Positions 1-8,099 of a DNA stretch of 48,771 nt are shown here, in pieces; within the stretch, counting starts at the first letter, position 1, and each line of letters begins with the position of its first letter. The stretch lies in the NCBI GenBank assembly GCA_902489275.1, contig CABTZK010000016.1:1-48771 (forward strand), read 5' to 3'. The notes under the pieces were generated by a model, which saw nothing but the letters and a program-made list of their open reading frames with translations, made no database searches and was not told the origin of the DNA. The translations under genes and the position numbers were made by a program. This DNA comes from an uncultured Porphyromonadaceae bacterium. GTDB lineage: Bacteria; Bacteroidota; Bacteroidia; Bacteroidales; Muribaculaceae.

Positions 1-290
1 CAGACCGTGGCTATTGCGATTTCTCCCTCCTTGACGACTGGGACAGCAAGAGTGTGTTTTTTGTGGTCAGACACAAGGACAACCTGCTTTATACACAAAT
101 CAAGGAACTCCCATTGCCTGAAAAGAGCGCCCAGGACATACTCATTGACGAGGCCATAGAGCTGGCGGGCGCACAGACCAGGGGAAAATACGTCGTATCG
201 CTCAGACTGAACACGTTCACAAAAATAGAACTCGAGAAGTGGCTGGACGAGCCATTCACTCCTCCGCCAGAGCAAGTGGGGGAAGAATAA
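1..290 (+). pseudogene. IS4-type transposase remnant, 5' end outside the window, internally deleted
   Basis: An open frame runs in from the left edge (first full codon at base 3) and stops at 288-290. The beginning (DRGYCDFSLLDDWDSK, then FFVVRHKDN) resembles the catalytic-core region of Bacteroidetes IS4-family DDE transposases. The end (LRLNTFTKIELEKWLDEPF) resembles the extreme C-terminus of the same proteins. The usual stretch of well over 100 residues between them, including the YREK-type region, is absent. The join lies near base 190, around the residues GKYVVSLRL. I read this as an in-frame internal deletion of a dead insertion sequence. A GTG at base 54 could be called as a start, but the frame clearly continues upstream. 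Family assignment rests on remembered motif similarity, so the IS group is not given. No terminal inverted repeat could be fixed between here and rpoD. Confidence 0.6.
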
Positions 291-404
291 ACATGTCGCA
301 AAAAAGGGCTTGAGGGGTTGCGTTCCCTAACAACCTCATTCTCTCTATGCCAGTAATTTCTTTAGGACAATATTGGTTACCAACGCAATTTATTGCGGAA
401 AGAT

Positions 405-436
405 GTTGCGGAATCAAAAAAGGTTTCGTATCTTTG
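405..436 (+). promoter_or_regulatory. rpoD promoter, Bacteroidetes type
   Basis: A TATCTTTG -7 box at 429-436 fits the TAnnTTTG consensus. A TTG core at 406-408 lies 20 bp upstream and serves as the -33 element. Transcription would start near 442, about 20 nt before the rpoD ATG. Confidence 0.7.
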
Positions 437-460
437 CGTGCTTAAACTCTACATTCGCCA

Positions 461-1318
461 ATGAGACAACTTAAGATTACAAAATCAATCACCAATCGCG
501 AAAGTGCATCGCTCGACAAGTATCTGCAAGAAATAGGCCGCAAGGACCTTATCACCGTTGATGAGGAAGTCGAGCTCGCGCAAAAGATTAAACAAGGTGA
601 TCAGGCTGCTCTCGACAAACTTGTAAGCGCGAATCTTCGATTTGTAGTATCGGTGGCAAAGCAGTACCAGAATCAAGGATTAAGTCTTCCCGACTTGATT
701 GATGAAGGTAATTTAGGCCTTATCAAGGCAGCCCAGAAATTCGACGAGACGCGCGGCTTCAAGTTTATCTCCTATGCGGTGTGGTGGATTCGCCAATCCA
801 TTCTCCAGGCACTGGCCGAGCAATCGCGCATCGTGCGGCTGCCCCTGAACCAAGTGGGGTCGCTCAACAAGATTGGCAAGGCCTTGCAGCGCTTCGAGCA
901 AGAGAACGAGCGCCGCCCGTCGGCCGCTGAGCTTGCCGAGCAACTCGATGTGCCCGTGGAGAAAATCACTGACACGATGAAGGTCTCGGGACGCCATGTC
1001 TCGGTCGATGCTCCATTTGTTGACGGCGAGGACAACAGCCTCCTCGATGTCCTCCCCAACGAGGACTCGCCCATGGCAGACTCTTCCCTCAACCAGGAGT
1101 CGCTCTCCAAGGAGGTCAACCGGGCGCTCGACCAGCTCAACCCCCGAGAGCGCGACATCCTCAAGATGTTTTTCGGCATCGGATGCCAGGAAATGACACT
1201 TGAGGAGATTGGGGCGAAATTCGACCTCACGCGCGAACGCGTGCGCCAAATCAAGGAAAAGGCGATACGCCGCCTGAAAGGACAGAAGAGCAAGCTGCTT
1301 AAATCTTATCTGGGATAG
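461..1318 (+). CDS. rpoD: Primary RNA polymerase sigma factor (sigma-70, RpoD/SigA group)
   Basis: This housekeeping sigma factor directs RNA polymerase to the TAnnTTTG promoters seen elsewhere in the window. At 285 aa it has the usual Bacteroidetes length and lacks region 1.1. Region 1.2 lies at about residues 17-50 (DKYLQEIGR). Region 2 at about 55-125 holds the core-binding and -10 recognition helices, with the hallmark stretch KFISYAVWWIRQSI. Region 3 is at about 135-210, and region 4 at about 222-278 ends in a helix-turn-helix (LTRERVRQIKEKAIRRLK). The ATG at 461 follows a clear promoter. The gene is monocistronic: a strong hairpin terminator follows within 80 bp. Family identity is certain. 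Its role as the primary rather than an alternative sigma follows from length and the full set of conserved regions. Confidence 0.97.
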   Translation: MRQLKITKSITNRESASLDKYLQEIGRKDLITVDEEVELAQKIKQGDQAALDKLVSANLRFVVSVAKQYQNQGLSLPDLIDEGNLGLIKAAQKFDETRGFKFISYAVWWIRQSILQALAEQSRIVRLPLNQVGSLNKIGKALQRFEQENERRPSAAELAEQLDVPVEKITDTMKVSGRHVSVDAPFVDGEDNSLLDVLPNEDSPMADSSLNQESLSKEVNRALDQLNPRERDILKMFFGIGCQEMTLEEIGAKFDLTRERVRQIKEKAIRRLKGQKSKLLKSYLG

Positions 1319-1394
1319 GACGCGCGCAGTCTCCCAGCGCTGGGTTTTTCAAAATTTCACATTCCAGAGAGGCGTGCAAGCCGCCTGAAGAAGC

Positions 1395-1443
1395 GAACTG
1401 CTGCCCGAGGCCCGTCAAGGCCCCGGGCAGTTCTCTTTTTTTT
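1395..1443 (+). terminator. rpoD intrinsic terminator
   Basis: GC-rich hairpin with arms GAACTGC..GCCCGAGGCC and GGCCCCGGGCAGTTC, with a small bulge, followed by eight T residues at 1436-1443. Confidence 0.85.
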
Positions 1444-1525
1444 GAGGGTGTGGCGACGGCGCGCAAGCCCCTTGCCTGTGGCTGAAATTTTTAAAATCCG
1501 CTTTGGGCAATTAAAATCGCGGGCA

Positions 1526-1557
1526 TTTCGTTATTTATCATAAAATCCTTAACTTTG
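1526..1557 (+). promoter_or_regulatory. Promoter of the T9SS cargo gene, almost touching its ATG
   Basis: TAACTTTG at 1550-1557 is a perfect TAnnTTTG box. TTTCG at 1526-1530, 19 bp upstream, is an acceptable -33. The ATG at 1564 lies only 6 nt after the -7 box, so the transcript would start at or next to the start codon (see findings). Confidence 0.55.
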
Positions 1558-1563
1558 CAAGTG

Positions 1564-2910
1564 ATGAAACCGAAATATTTCGCGATAGCCGCCTGTCTGA
1601 CAGCGATGCTGCCCATCCAGGCGCAAGAATTGTCGTTCTCGGGCAGCGACAAGCCGGTTTTCGATACGGTGCCTGCCAAGTCTACCGGGCTCGATCATCT
1701 CTACGTGCTTCACAGCGCGGCGGGCGTGAGCATGACCTACACGGCGCTCGATGCCGCCAGCCCGGTCACGTGGTACACCTTTGGCCCCCAGGGAGGCGGC
1801 TATGCCGAGGAACTCACCTCGGGCGTCACCCGCGATGGCGGCGTGTCGACTTTAGAGCAGGTGATGCCCAACATGGGCTATATCCTGGAGGAGGGCACCA
1901 CGCGCACCTACGTGTGGGTGGTGAACTATGCCGACTACCCCCTGCACTTGGGCAGTGTCACCCCCGAGCCAGCCGGCGACTGCGGCACGGCCACCCTCGA
2001 CGTGGAGGGGAGCGGCCGTGACATCGACTACTACACAATCACGGGGGTGCGCAAGGTGCTCGACCGCGATATTCAACTCAGCTACTACACGTTGAGGTGG
2101 AGCGATGAGAGCGTGCAGTGGGAGCAAGTCGACACGATCGACAGCCAGGAAAGTTTCAAAAGCACCATCGTGGTGCCCGCGCCATTGTGCAACACGGCCT
2201 TTACCTTGGCGGGCGACCGATTCCTCCGCTACTGGGGAGAGGGGCAAAGCGTCGAGAGCGACACCTACACGACCCGTGCCGTCGATTGCAAGACAACAGC
2301 CGTGCAAGCCCCGCGCGACAAGAACCACAACAACGAGCGCGGCGTGGTCGAGGGGCAGCTGGGAGGGTCGGCCCCGGCAGCCATCACCTTCACGGCCTAT
2401 CCCACCGATGCGGTGACCCATTACGAGTGGCAGCAGGCCGATGACCCCAATTTTGACCAAATCACGCTCAGGCTCAACGATAACGTGGTGGAGCAGACCT
2501 TTGATGACGCGGGAACGTTCTACTGGCGCTACATTGGCACCAATAGCGATGGCTCTTGCCAGGCCACGAGCGAGACCTACACCGTGAGCATTGGCGAGAG
2601 CGAGCTGTTAATCCCCAACATTTTCTCGCCCGGATCGACCGAGGGGATCAACGACGTGTGGAAAGTGTCCTACAGGTCGATCGTCGATTTCCACTGTGTG
2701 ATTTTCAACGCATGGGGAAACAAAATCATTGAGCTCAACGACCCGTCGGAGGGCTGGGACGGCACCTACAAGGGCAAACTCGTTGACACGGGCGTGTACT
2801 ACTACGTGCTGCGCGCTACCGGATCCGATGGCAAGAAATACAAGAAAAGCGGCGACATCAACATCTTGCGCTACAAGCGCAACAAAGTGGCAAGCACCCC
2901 TAACCCCTAA
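1564..2910 (+). CDS. Secreted protein with type IX secretion system type B C-terminal sorting domain
   Basis: This is a secreted protein of about 448 aa. I chose the ATG at 1564 (MKPKYFAIAACL) because it gives a standard signal peptide ending at QAQ, about residue 21; an upstream in-frame TTG at 1555 lies inside the promoter box. The middle is unrecognised beta-rich sequence. A PKD/Ig-like segment at about residues 280-345 contains HYEWQQADDPNF and AGTFYWRYIG. The last 90 or so residues match the gliding-motility-associated or type B sorting domain: IPNIFSPGSTEGINDVWKV, then FNAWGNKI, GWDGTYKG, DTGVYYYVLRATG. Such domains send proteins through the outer membrane by the type IX system. What the mature protein does cannot be told. 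It is followed after 21 bp by uvrA and may be co-transcribed with it. No T9SS machinery genes are nearby. Confidence 0.85.
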   Translation: MKPKYFAIAACLTAMLPIQAQELSFSGSDKPVFDTVPAKSTGLDHLYVLHSAAGVSMTYTALDAASPVTWYTFGPQGGGYAEELTSGVTRDGGVSTLEQVMPNMGYILEEGTTRTYVWVVNYADYPLHLGSVTPEPAGDCGTATLDVEGSGRDIDYYTITGVRKVLDRDIQLSYYTLRWSDESVQWEQVDTIDSQESFKSTIVVPAPLCNTAFTLAGDRFLRYWGEGQSVESDTYTTRAVDCKTTAVQAPRDKNHNNERGVVEGQLGGSAPAAITFTAYPTDAVTHYEWQQADDPNFDQITLRLNDNVVEQTFDDAGTFYWRYIGTNSDGSCQATSETYTVSIGESELLIPNIFSPGSTEGINDVWKVSYRSIVDFHCVIFNAWGNKIIELNDPSEGWDGTYKGKLVDTGVYYYVLRATGSDGKKYKKSGDINILRYKRNKVASTPNP

Positions 2911-2931
2911 AAGTCCACGACTCTGACAACG

Positions 2932-5778
2932 ATGAAATTAGACGGAAAGGAAACCGAATGTGTGACCGTGCTCGGCGCGCGAGTGCACAACCTGAAAAAT
3001 ATTGACGTAGAAATACCGCACTACAAGCTGTCGGTCATCACCGGGTTGAGCGGCAGCGGAAAATCAAGCCTGGCCTTCGACACGATTTTTGCCGAGGGTC
3101 AGCGCCGCTATATGGAAACCTTCTCGGCCTATGCCCGCAATATGCTGGGGGGGCTTGAGCGGCCCGATGTCGATAAAATCTCGGGGCTGAACCCCGTGAT
3201 TTCAATAGGCCAAAAGACCACCAACAAGAACCCTCGCTCAACCGTGGGCACCACAACCGAGGTCTACGACTATCTGCGCCTCCTCTTTGCGCGGGCTGCC
3301 GATGCCTATAGCTACCAGTCGGGCGAGAAGATGGTGAAATACTCGGTTGATAAGATCCTAAGCCTGATTCTGTCGAAATTCGACAATCGCAAAATCTACA
3401 TCCTGGCGCCGCTCGTGAAAAACCGGAAAGGGCACTATAAGGACCTTTTCGAGCAGCTGCGCAAGAAGGGCTACGTGAATGTGCGCGTCGATGGCCAGTT
3501 GCGGGAAATCACCTTTGGCATGAAACTCGACCGCTACAAGAACCACAGCGTGGAGCTGGTGATCGACCGCCTGAGGGTGAGCGGCAAGGACGAAAAACGC
3601 TTGAAGGACACCGTGGACTTGGCTTTTCGCCAGGGAAAGGACCAGTTGATCATCCTTGATGCCGACACGGGCGAAATCAGCTACTACAGCAAGGCGCTCA
3701 TGGACCCTGCCACGGGGTTGTCCTATCTCGACCCCGCGCCCCACAACTTCTCGTTCAACTCGCCACAAGGGGCTTGCCCCAAGTGCAAGGGGCTTGGATA
3801 TGTGAATATCATCGACCGCGAGAAGATGATGCCCGACATGAGCGTGAGCATCAAGGATGGGGGCATTCTCCCTTTGGGAAAGTACAAGAACTCGCTCGTG
3901 TTTTGGCAAATATCGGCCATTTGCGAGAAATATGGCGCCACCATCGACATGCCGCTCAAAGACCTCCCCGACGAAGCGCTCGACGACATCATGAACGGCA
4001 CAAGCGAGCGGCTGAGGATCAAGACCCAAACCTTGAGCACGAGCAACTATTTCCTCGCCTTTGAGGGACTGGTCAAGTACATCGAGCTGCAGCAGGACGA
4101 CACCGCCTCAAGCCAGGCGCAGAAGTGGGCGGGGCAGTTCTTCTCACGCGAGGTGTGCCCCGAGTGCCAGGGCGACCGGCTCAACAGGGAGGCCTTGCAC
4201 TTTCTCGTCAATGGGAAAAACATTGCCGACTTGGCTCGCATGGACCTCTCGGAGTTGCGAGACTGGATGGACGACTTGCACAACCACATGGAACCCGTGA
4301 AATGGAGAATTGCCGAGGAAATCGTGAAGGAAATCATGAGCCGGCTGAACTTCATGGTTGATGTGGGGCTCGACTATGTGTCGCTCAACCGGACTTCGGC
4401 CTCGCTATCGGGCGGAGAAAGCCAGCGCATACGGCTGGCAACGCAAATCGGAAGCCAACTGGTGAATGTGCTGTATATCCTCGACGAGCCTTCGATTGGC
4501 CTGCACCAGCGCGACAACCAGCGCCTCATCGAGTCGCTCAAGAAACTGCGCGACGAGGGCAACACGGTGATTGTGGTCGAGCACGACAAGGACATGATGC
4601 TCCAGGCCGACTATATCGTTGACGTGGGACCCAAGGCTGGGCGCAAAGGGGGCAGAGTGATGTTCCAGGGTACGCCGGCCGAGTTGCTCAAAGAGCACAC
4701 CATCACGGCCGACTTCCTCAATGGGACGGCCAGCATCCCCGTGCCGAAGGTGCGCCGGAAAGGCAACGGGCACGAGCTGGTGTTGCGTGGATGCAGCGGC
4801 AATAACCTGAAGGGCGTAGATGTCGTGTTTCCCTTGGGCACATTGATTGGTGTGACGGGTGTCTCGGGGAGCGGAAAGTCAACCCTGGTCAATGCCACGT
4901 TGCAGCCCATTCTGAGTCAAAAGCTGTACCGCTCGCTGCAAGCCCCGCTGCCATACGAGCGCGTCGAGGGGCTGGAGCACGTGGACAAGGTGGTGACGGT
5001 CGACCAGTCGCCCTTAGGACGCACGCCCAGAAGCAACCCGGCAACCTACACGGGGGTGTTTGCCGACATTCGCCGCCTCTTTGTGGGGCTGCCCGAGGCT
5101 AAAATACGCGGCTACAAGCCCGGGCGGTTTTCTTTCAACATCGCGGGAGGGCGCTGCGAGGTGTGCAAGGGCAACGGCTACAAGACGGTGGAGATGAACT
5201 TCCTGCCCGATGTGCTGGTGCCTTGTGAGGAGTGCGGAGGAAAGCGCTACAACCGAGAGACGCTGGAGGTGAAGTTTAAGGGGAAGTCGATCGCCGATGT
5301 GCTCGACATGACCATCAACCAGGCTGTGGAGTTCTTTGAGAGCATTCCTGCCATTCTCACGAAGATTAAGGTGCTTCAGGAAGTGGGGTTGGGATACATC
5401 AAACTGGGGCAGCCGTCAAGCACGCTGTCGGGAGGGGAGAGCCAGCGAGTGAAACTGGCCGCCGAGCTTTCCAAGAAAGACACGGGAAAAACGGTTTACA
5501 TCCTCGATGAGCCCACAACGGGGCTTCATTTCGAAGACATCAGGGTGCTGTTGAGCGTGCTCAACAAATTGGTCCAAAAAGGAAATACGGTCATCGTGAT
5601 CGAGCACAATCTGGATGTCATTAAATGTGCCGACTATTTGATCGACATGGGGCCAGAGGGGGGGCGAAATGGCGGATGGGTGGTCGCTACGGGCACGCCA
5701 GAGGCTGTCGCAAAATCCAAAAAGTCAGTGACCGCAAAGTTTATTGCCAAAGAGTTGTCGCAAAAGCAGCCCAAATAG
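2932..5778 (+). CDS. uvrA: Excinuclease ABC subunit A (UvrA)
   Basis: UvrA is the damage-sensing ATPase of nucleotide excision repair; it loads UvrB at lesions. At 948 aa it has the normal family length and two ABC modules. Module 1 has Walker A GLSGSGKS at residues 38-45 and the signature LSGGESQRIRLA with Walker B YILDEPSIGLH near 493-525. Module 2 has Walker A GVSGSGKST near 642 and LSGGESQRVKLA with ILDEPTTGLH near 826-865. The second zinc module is intact (C-X2-C-X19-C-X2-C from about residue 743). The first keeps only its second cysteine pair (ACPKCKG); the pair expected some 25-30 residues earlier is missing. I recall Bacteroidetes UvrA proteins that are similar here. The ATG at 2932 starts 21 bp after the preceding gene and a terminator follows the stop. 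Confidence 0.96.
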   Translation: MKLDGKETECVTVLGARVHNLKNIDVEIPHYKLSVITGLSGSGKSSLAFDTIFAEGQRRYMETFSAYARNMLGGLERPDVDKISGLNPVISIGQKTTNKNPRSTVGTTTEVYDYLRLLFARAADAYSYQSGEKMVKYSVDKILSLILSKFDNRKIYILAPLVKNRKGHYKDLFEQLRKKGYVNVRVDGQLREITFGMKLDRYKNHSVELVIDRLRVSGKDEKRLKDTVDLAFRQGKDQLIILDADTGEISYYSKALMDPATGLSYLDPAPHNFSFNSPQGACPKCKGLGYVNIIDREKMMPDMSVSIKDGGILPLGKYKNSLVFWQISAICEKYGATIDMPLKDLPDEALDDIMNGTSERLRIKTQTLSTSNYFLAFEGLVKYIELQQDDTASSQAQKWAGQFFSREVCPECQGDRLNREALHFLVNGKNIADLARMDLSELRDWMDDLHNHMEPVKWRIAEEIVKEIMSRLNFMVDVGLDYVSLNRTSASLSGGESQRIRLATQIGSQLVNVLYILDEPSIGLHQRDNQRLIESLKKLRDEGNTVIVVEHDKDMMLQADYIVDVGPKAGRKGGRVMFQGTPAELLKEHTITADFLNGTASIPVPKVRRKGNGHELVLRGCSGNNLKGVDVVFPLGTLIGVTGVSGSGKSTLVNATLQPILSQKLYRSLQAPLPYERVEGLEHVDKVVTVDQSPLGRTPRSNPATYTGVFADIRRLFVGLPEAKIRGYKPGRFSFNIAGGRCEVCKGNGYKTVEMNFLPDVLVPCEECGGKRYNRETLEVKFKGKSIADVLDMTINQAVEFFESIPAILTKIKVLQEVGLGYIKLGQPSSTLSGGESQRVKLAAELSKKDTGKTVYILDEPTTGLHFEDIRVLLSVLNKLVQKGNTVIVIEHNLDVIKCADYLIDMGPEGGRNGGWVVATGTPEAVAKSKKSVTAKFIAKELSQKQPK

Positions 5779-5820
5779 CCAAAAATGGCGTGGCTTGGGC
5801 GCAAAAACGGCTTGTTAAGA

Positions 5821-5852
5821 AGGGAGGAAACACTGGTTTCTGTCCCTTTTTT
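5821..5852 (+). terminator. uvrA intrinsic terminator
   Basis: Arms GGGAGGAAAC and GTTTCTGTCCC form a hairpin with a small internal bulge, directly followed by six T residues at 5847-5852. It lies 43 bp past the uvrA stop. Confidence 0.7.
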
Positions 5853-6553
5853 CAGGTCTATACGGTGGTAAAAACGATGTTTTCCAAGTTTTCTGAAGGG
5901 AAGAGGACAAGCGAGAAATAGGAACGAAAATGTCCCTATAAATATTCCTCAACCAGGGAATTAAGGGGAAGCGCATGACGCTCTGAACCCGATGAGAACA
6001 GCGTGTCGTTTCGATGGAGCAATATCCCACAACTTCAATTTTAAATTTGCTCGGGAAATCGAGTTGAGCAAATTTACAACCAAAAATGGTAAGTTTACCA
6101 CAACGGGTTAACAAAACGAAACTCGCGAGCGGGGCGGTTAATTTGTGTTTAGAAAGCGACACTTTGCAAAACAAACCCCTAATTCTCGTCTGCATTTTGA
6201 GAGCGTAAACGCAAATCTTCACTTTGGTTTCGCGAATTTGCAAAAGTGCGGTTTGTAAAACCACACAAATAGGCTATTAACAAAAATATACAATTAAAAT
6301 ATGATTCTGAATATCAATAAGTTAAATAATAAATATTAAAGTATTAATATATGTTTTGATAGCAAAAACGACCTATATTCCCTGTTTCGGCGCTTAAAAC
6401 AACTACTTTAGCAATTAAATCTATGTAAACCAGCGCATTAGAACATTGTGTTAAACAAAAGGTTTAGTGTTTGTCTGTTGTGCGCTCTTGCACGGCTTAA
6501 AAGTGCAAGATACCTAAAAAGTGCCTCACAGGATGAAATTTACACTTAAAAAT
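5853..6553 (+). other. Long AT-rich intergenic region with two hairpins, no supported gene
   Basis: About 700 bp between the uvrA terminator and the promoter of the XRE-type gene. It becomes very AT-rich from about 6280 to 6480. Two inverted repeats stand out: a near-perfect 9-bp stem at 6246-6266 (GTGCGGTTT / AAACCACAC with a tiny loop) and a perfect 8-bp stem at 6486-6510 (TCTTGCAC / GTGCAAGA). Neither has a T-run. An open frame of 149 codons on the minus strand at 5815-6264 has no recognisable domain, runs over the uvrA terminator and looks accidental. I saw no convincing DnaA boxes. Confidence 0.5.
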
Positions 6554-6584
6554 TTTGCAAATTCAAAAACCTCTCGTAAATTTG
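6554..6584 (+). promoter_or_regulatory. Promoter of the XRE-type regulator
   Basis: -33 box TTTG at 6554-6557, a 19-bp spacer, and -7 box TAAATTTG at 6577-6584, a textbook Bacteroidetes arrangement. The ATG is 33 nt beyond. The 8-bp inverted repeat at 6486-6510 lies upstream and could be an operator. Confidence 0.7.
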
Positions 6585-6616
6585 CGTTTGAATAATTCAA
6601 ATATGTTAATCGCATT

Positions 6617-7159
6617 ATGGATATCGTTTCTCGACTAAAATTGTTCTTGAGCCAGAACGGCATCGCCAATTCACAGTTTGCCGACACGTGTGGGATACCC
6701 CGTCCCACCCTCTCGCAATTGCTTAATGGCCGAAATAAAAGAGTAAGTGACGAGATTATTTCTAAAATCCATGAGGCTTACCCGGCGCTCAACATCATGT
6801 GGCTCATGTTTGGCGACGACGACATGTTTGTTCCAAATGCGAACATGGAGGATTTCCAGGTTCAGCTTCCACTCGGTGAGGAGGTGAAAAAGGCCGATGC
6901 TCCGTTATCGGCTCAACAGGCGACTTCAGAGAATGCACGTGAGGCTATTCGTTTTGAGGTTGATGACGATGCCTACTCCACTCCGCAGCGCCCGTCAGCG
7001 GCGGCCGATGAGCTCTCGGCGGCGCTGGAGAACATCGCCCGTAGTGTGGGCAGGAGCCATGCCGTGAATGCCTCGAAAGAGGCGGGCGAGCGGCGCATCG
7101 TCAATATCATGGTATTTTACAGCGACAACTCCTTTGAGTCGTTCACGCCCAAGAAATAA
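6617..7159 (+). CDS. XRE-type helix-turn-helix regulator, Bacteroidales family
   Basis: A 180-aa DNA-binding protein. Residues 1-65 form a Cro/C1-type helix-turn-helix (SQFADTCGIPRPTLSQLLNG, then the NIMWLMFGDDDMF segment). A long, poorly ordered linker of about 80 residues rich in A, E, S and D follows. The protein ends in a short conserved strand (VNIMVFYSDNSFESFTPKK) that I know from other Bacteroidales regulators of this shape. It has its own good promoter and no operon partners; the convergent pyrD gene ends 28 bp away. Target genes are unknown. Autoregulation through the inverted repeats upstream is possible but only inferred. It could also be a domesticated phage repressor, since the N-terminal half resembles one, but no phage genes are near. 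Confidence 0.8.
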   Translation: MDIVSRLKLFLSQNGIANSQFADTCGIPRPTLSQLLNGRNKRVSDEIISKIHEAYPALNIMWLMFGDDDMFVPNANMEDFQVQLPLGEEVKKADAPLSAQQATSENAREAIRFEVDDDAYSTPQRPSAAADELSAALENIARSVGRSHAVNASKEAGERRIVNIMVFYSDNSFESFTPKK

Positions 7160-7187
7160 AAAATTGCGTAGATTGTAGTGTGCGGGC

Positions 7188-8099
7188 CTATGCTTTCATG
7201 GCCCCAATGAGCTCTTGAGCGCTGCTCATGCCGTGGCGCTTCAGGTAGTCGGCAAGATAGGCGATGGCCTTGACGGTCACTTGCGGGTCAATGAAATTGG
7301 CTGTGCCAATCTGCACCGCGGTGGCGCCGGCAAGCATGAACTCCACGGTGTCGCGCCCATTCATGATGCCTCCAAGGCCCACCACGGGGATGTTGACGGC
7401 CTGGGCAACCTGCCACACCATTCTCACGGCAATGGGGCGGATGCACGCCCCCGATAGCCCGCCGGTGACGGTCGACAGGTAGGGGCGTTGCCGCTCCACG
7501 TCGATAGCCATTCCCAGGAAGGTGTTGGTGAGCGAGACGGCGTCGGCGCCGGCATCCTCTACCGCGCGCGCGATGTCGGCGATGTCGGTGACGTTAGGCG
7601 TGAGCTTCACCATCATGGTGCCGTCGTAGTGCTTGCGCGCCTCTTTCACTACGCCTTGCGCCCCCTCGGGCGTTGTGCCAAAGGTCATGCCGCCTTGTTT
7701 CACGTTGGGGCATGAGATATTGATTTCAACGGCTGCTACCTTGTCGAGCTCGTTAAGCCGCTCGCACACGCTTGCGTAGTCGCTCTCGCACGCACCGCTC
7801 ACATTGACGATAATGGCGGTGTCAAGGCTCTTGATGCGAGGGTAGATGTGTTCGATAAAGTAGTCCACGCCTTTGTTTTGCAGGCCCACTGCATTGAGCA
7901 TGCCGCTCGGGGTCTCCACCATGCGCGGGTAGGCGTTGCCTTGGCGGGGATGGAGCGTGGTGCCTTTCACCACAATGCCGCCCAGCTGGTTCAGGTCGAT
8001 GAAGTCGGCAAATTCCTCGCCGTAGCCGAATGTTCCCGATGCTGTCATCACCGGGTTGCTGAGATGGAGTTTTCCAATATTTACACTGAGGTCTACCAT
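7188..8099 (-). CDS. pyrD: Dihydroorotate dehydrogenase class 1B, catalytic subunit
   Basis: Oxidises dihydroorotate to orotate with FMN in the fourth step of pyrimidine synthesis. As a class 1B enzyme it passes electrons through PyrK to NAD+. The 303 aa form a TIM barrel. The catalytic base is Cys130 in the motif NISCPNV, as expected for class 1 (class 2 uses serine). FMN phosphate-binding loops are seen at SLTNTF, TGGLSG and GLGGIMNG. The gene start overlaps the end of pyrK by 7 bp, so the two are translated as a unit, and the catalytic subunit is second in the operon. The start MVDLSVNIGKLHLSNPV gives the usual N-terminus. Very sure. Confidence 0.96.
   Translation of the reverse strand: MVDLSVNIGKLHLSNPVMTASGTFGYGEEFADFIDLNQLGGIVVKGTTLHPRQGNAYPRMVETPSGMLNAVGLQNKGVDYFIEHIYPRIKSLDTAIIVNVSGACESDYASVCERLNELDKVAAVEINISCPNVKQGGMTFGTTPEGAQGVVKEARKHYDGTMMVKLTPNVTDIADIARAVEDAGADAVSLTNTFLGMAIDVERQRPYLSTVTGGLSGACIRPIAVRMVWQVAQAVNIPVVGLGGIMNGRDTVEFMLAGATAVQIGTANFIDPQVTVKAIAYLADYLKRHGMSSAQELIGAMKA

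Noticed and set aside
5815..6264. Minus-strand 149-codon frame after uvrA
   Set aside because: Runs over the uvrA terminator, no domain, no promoter; likely accidental.
6280..6480. AT-rich segment as a replication origin
   Set aside because: No clear TTATCCACA-type boxes, no dnaA or dnaN neighbour; composition alone is not enough.
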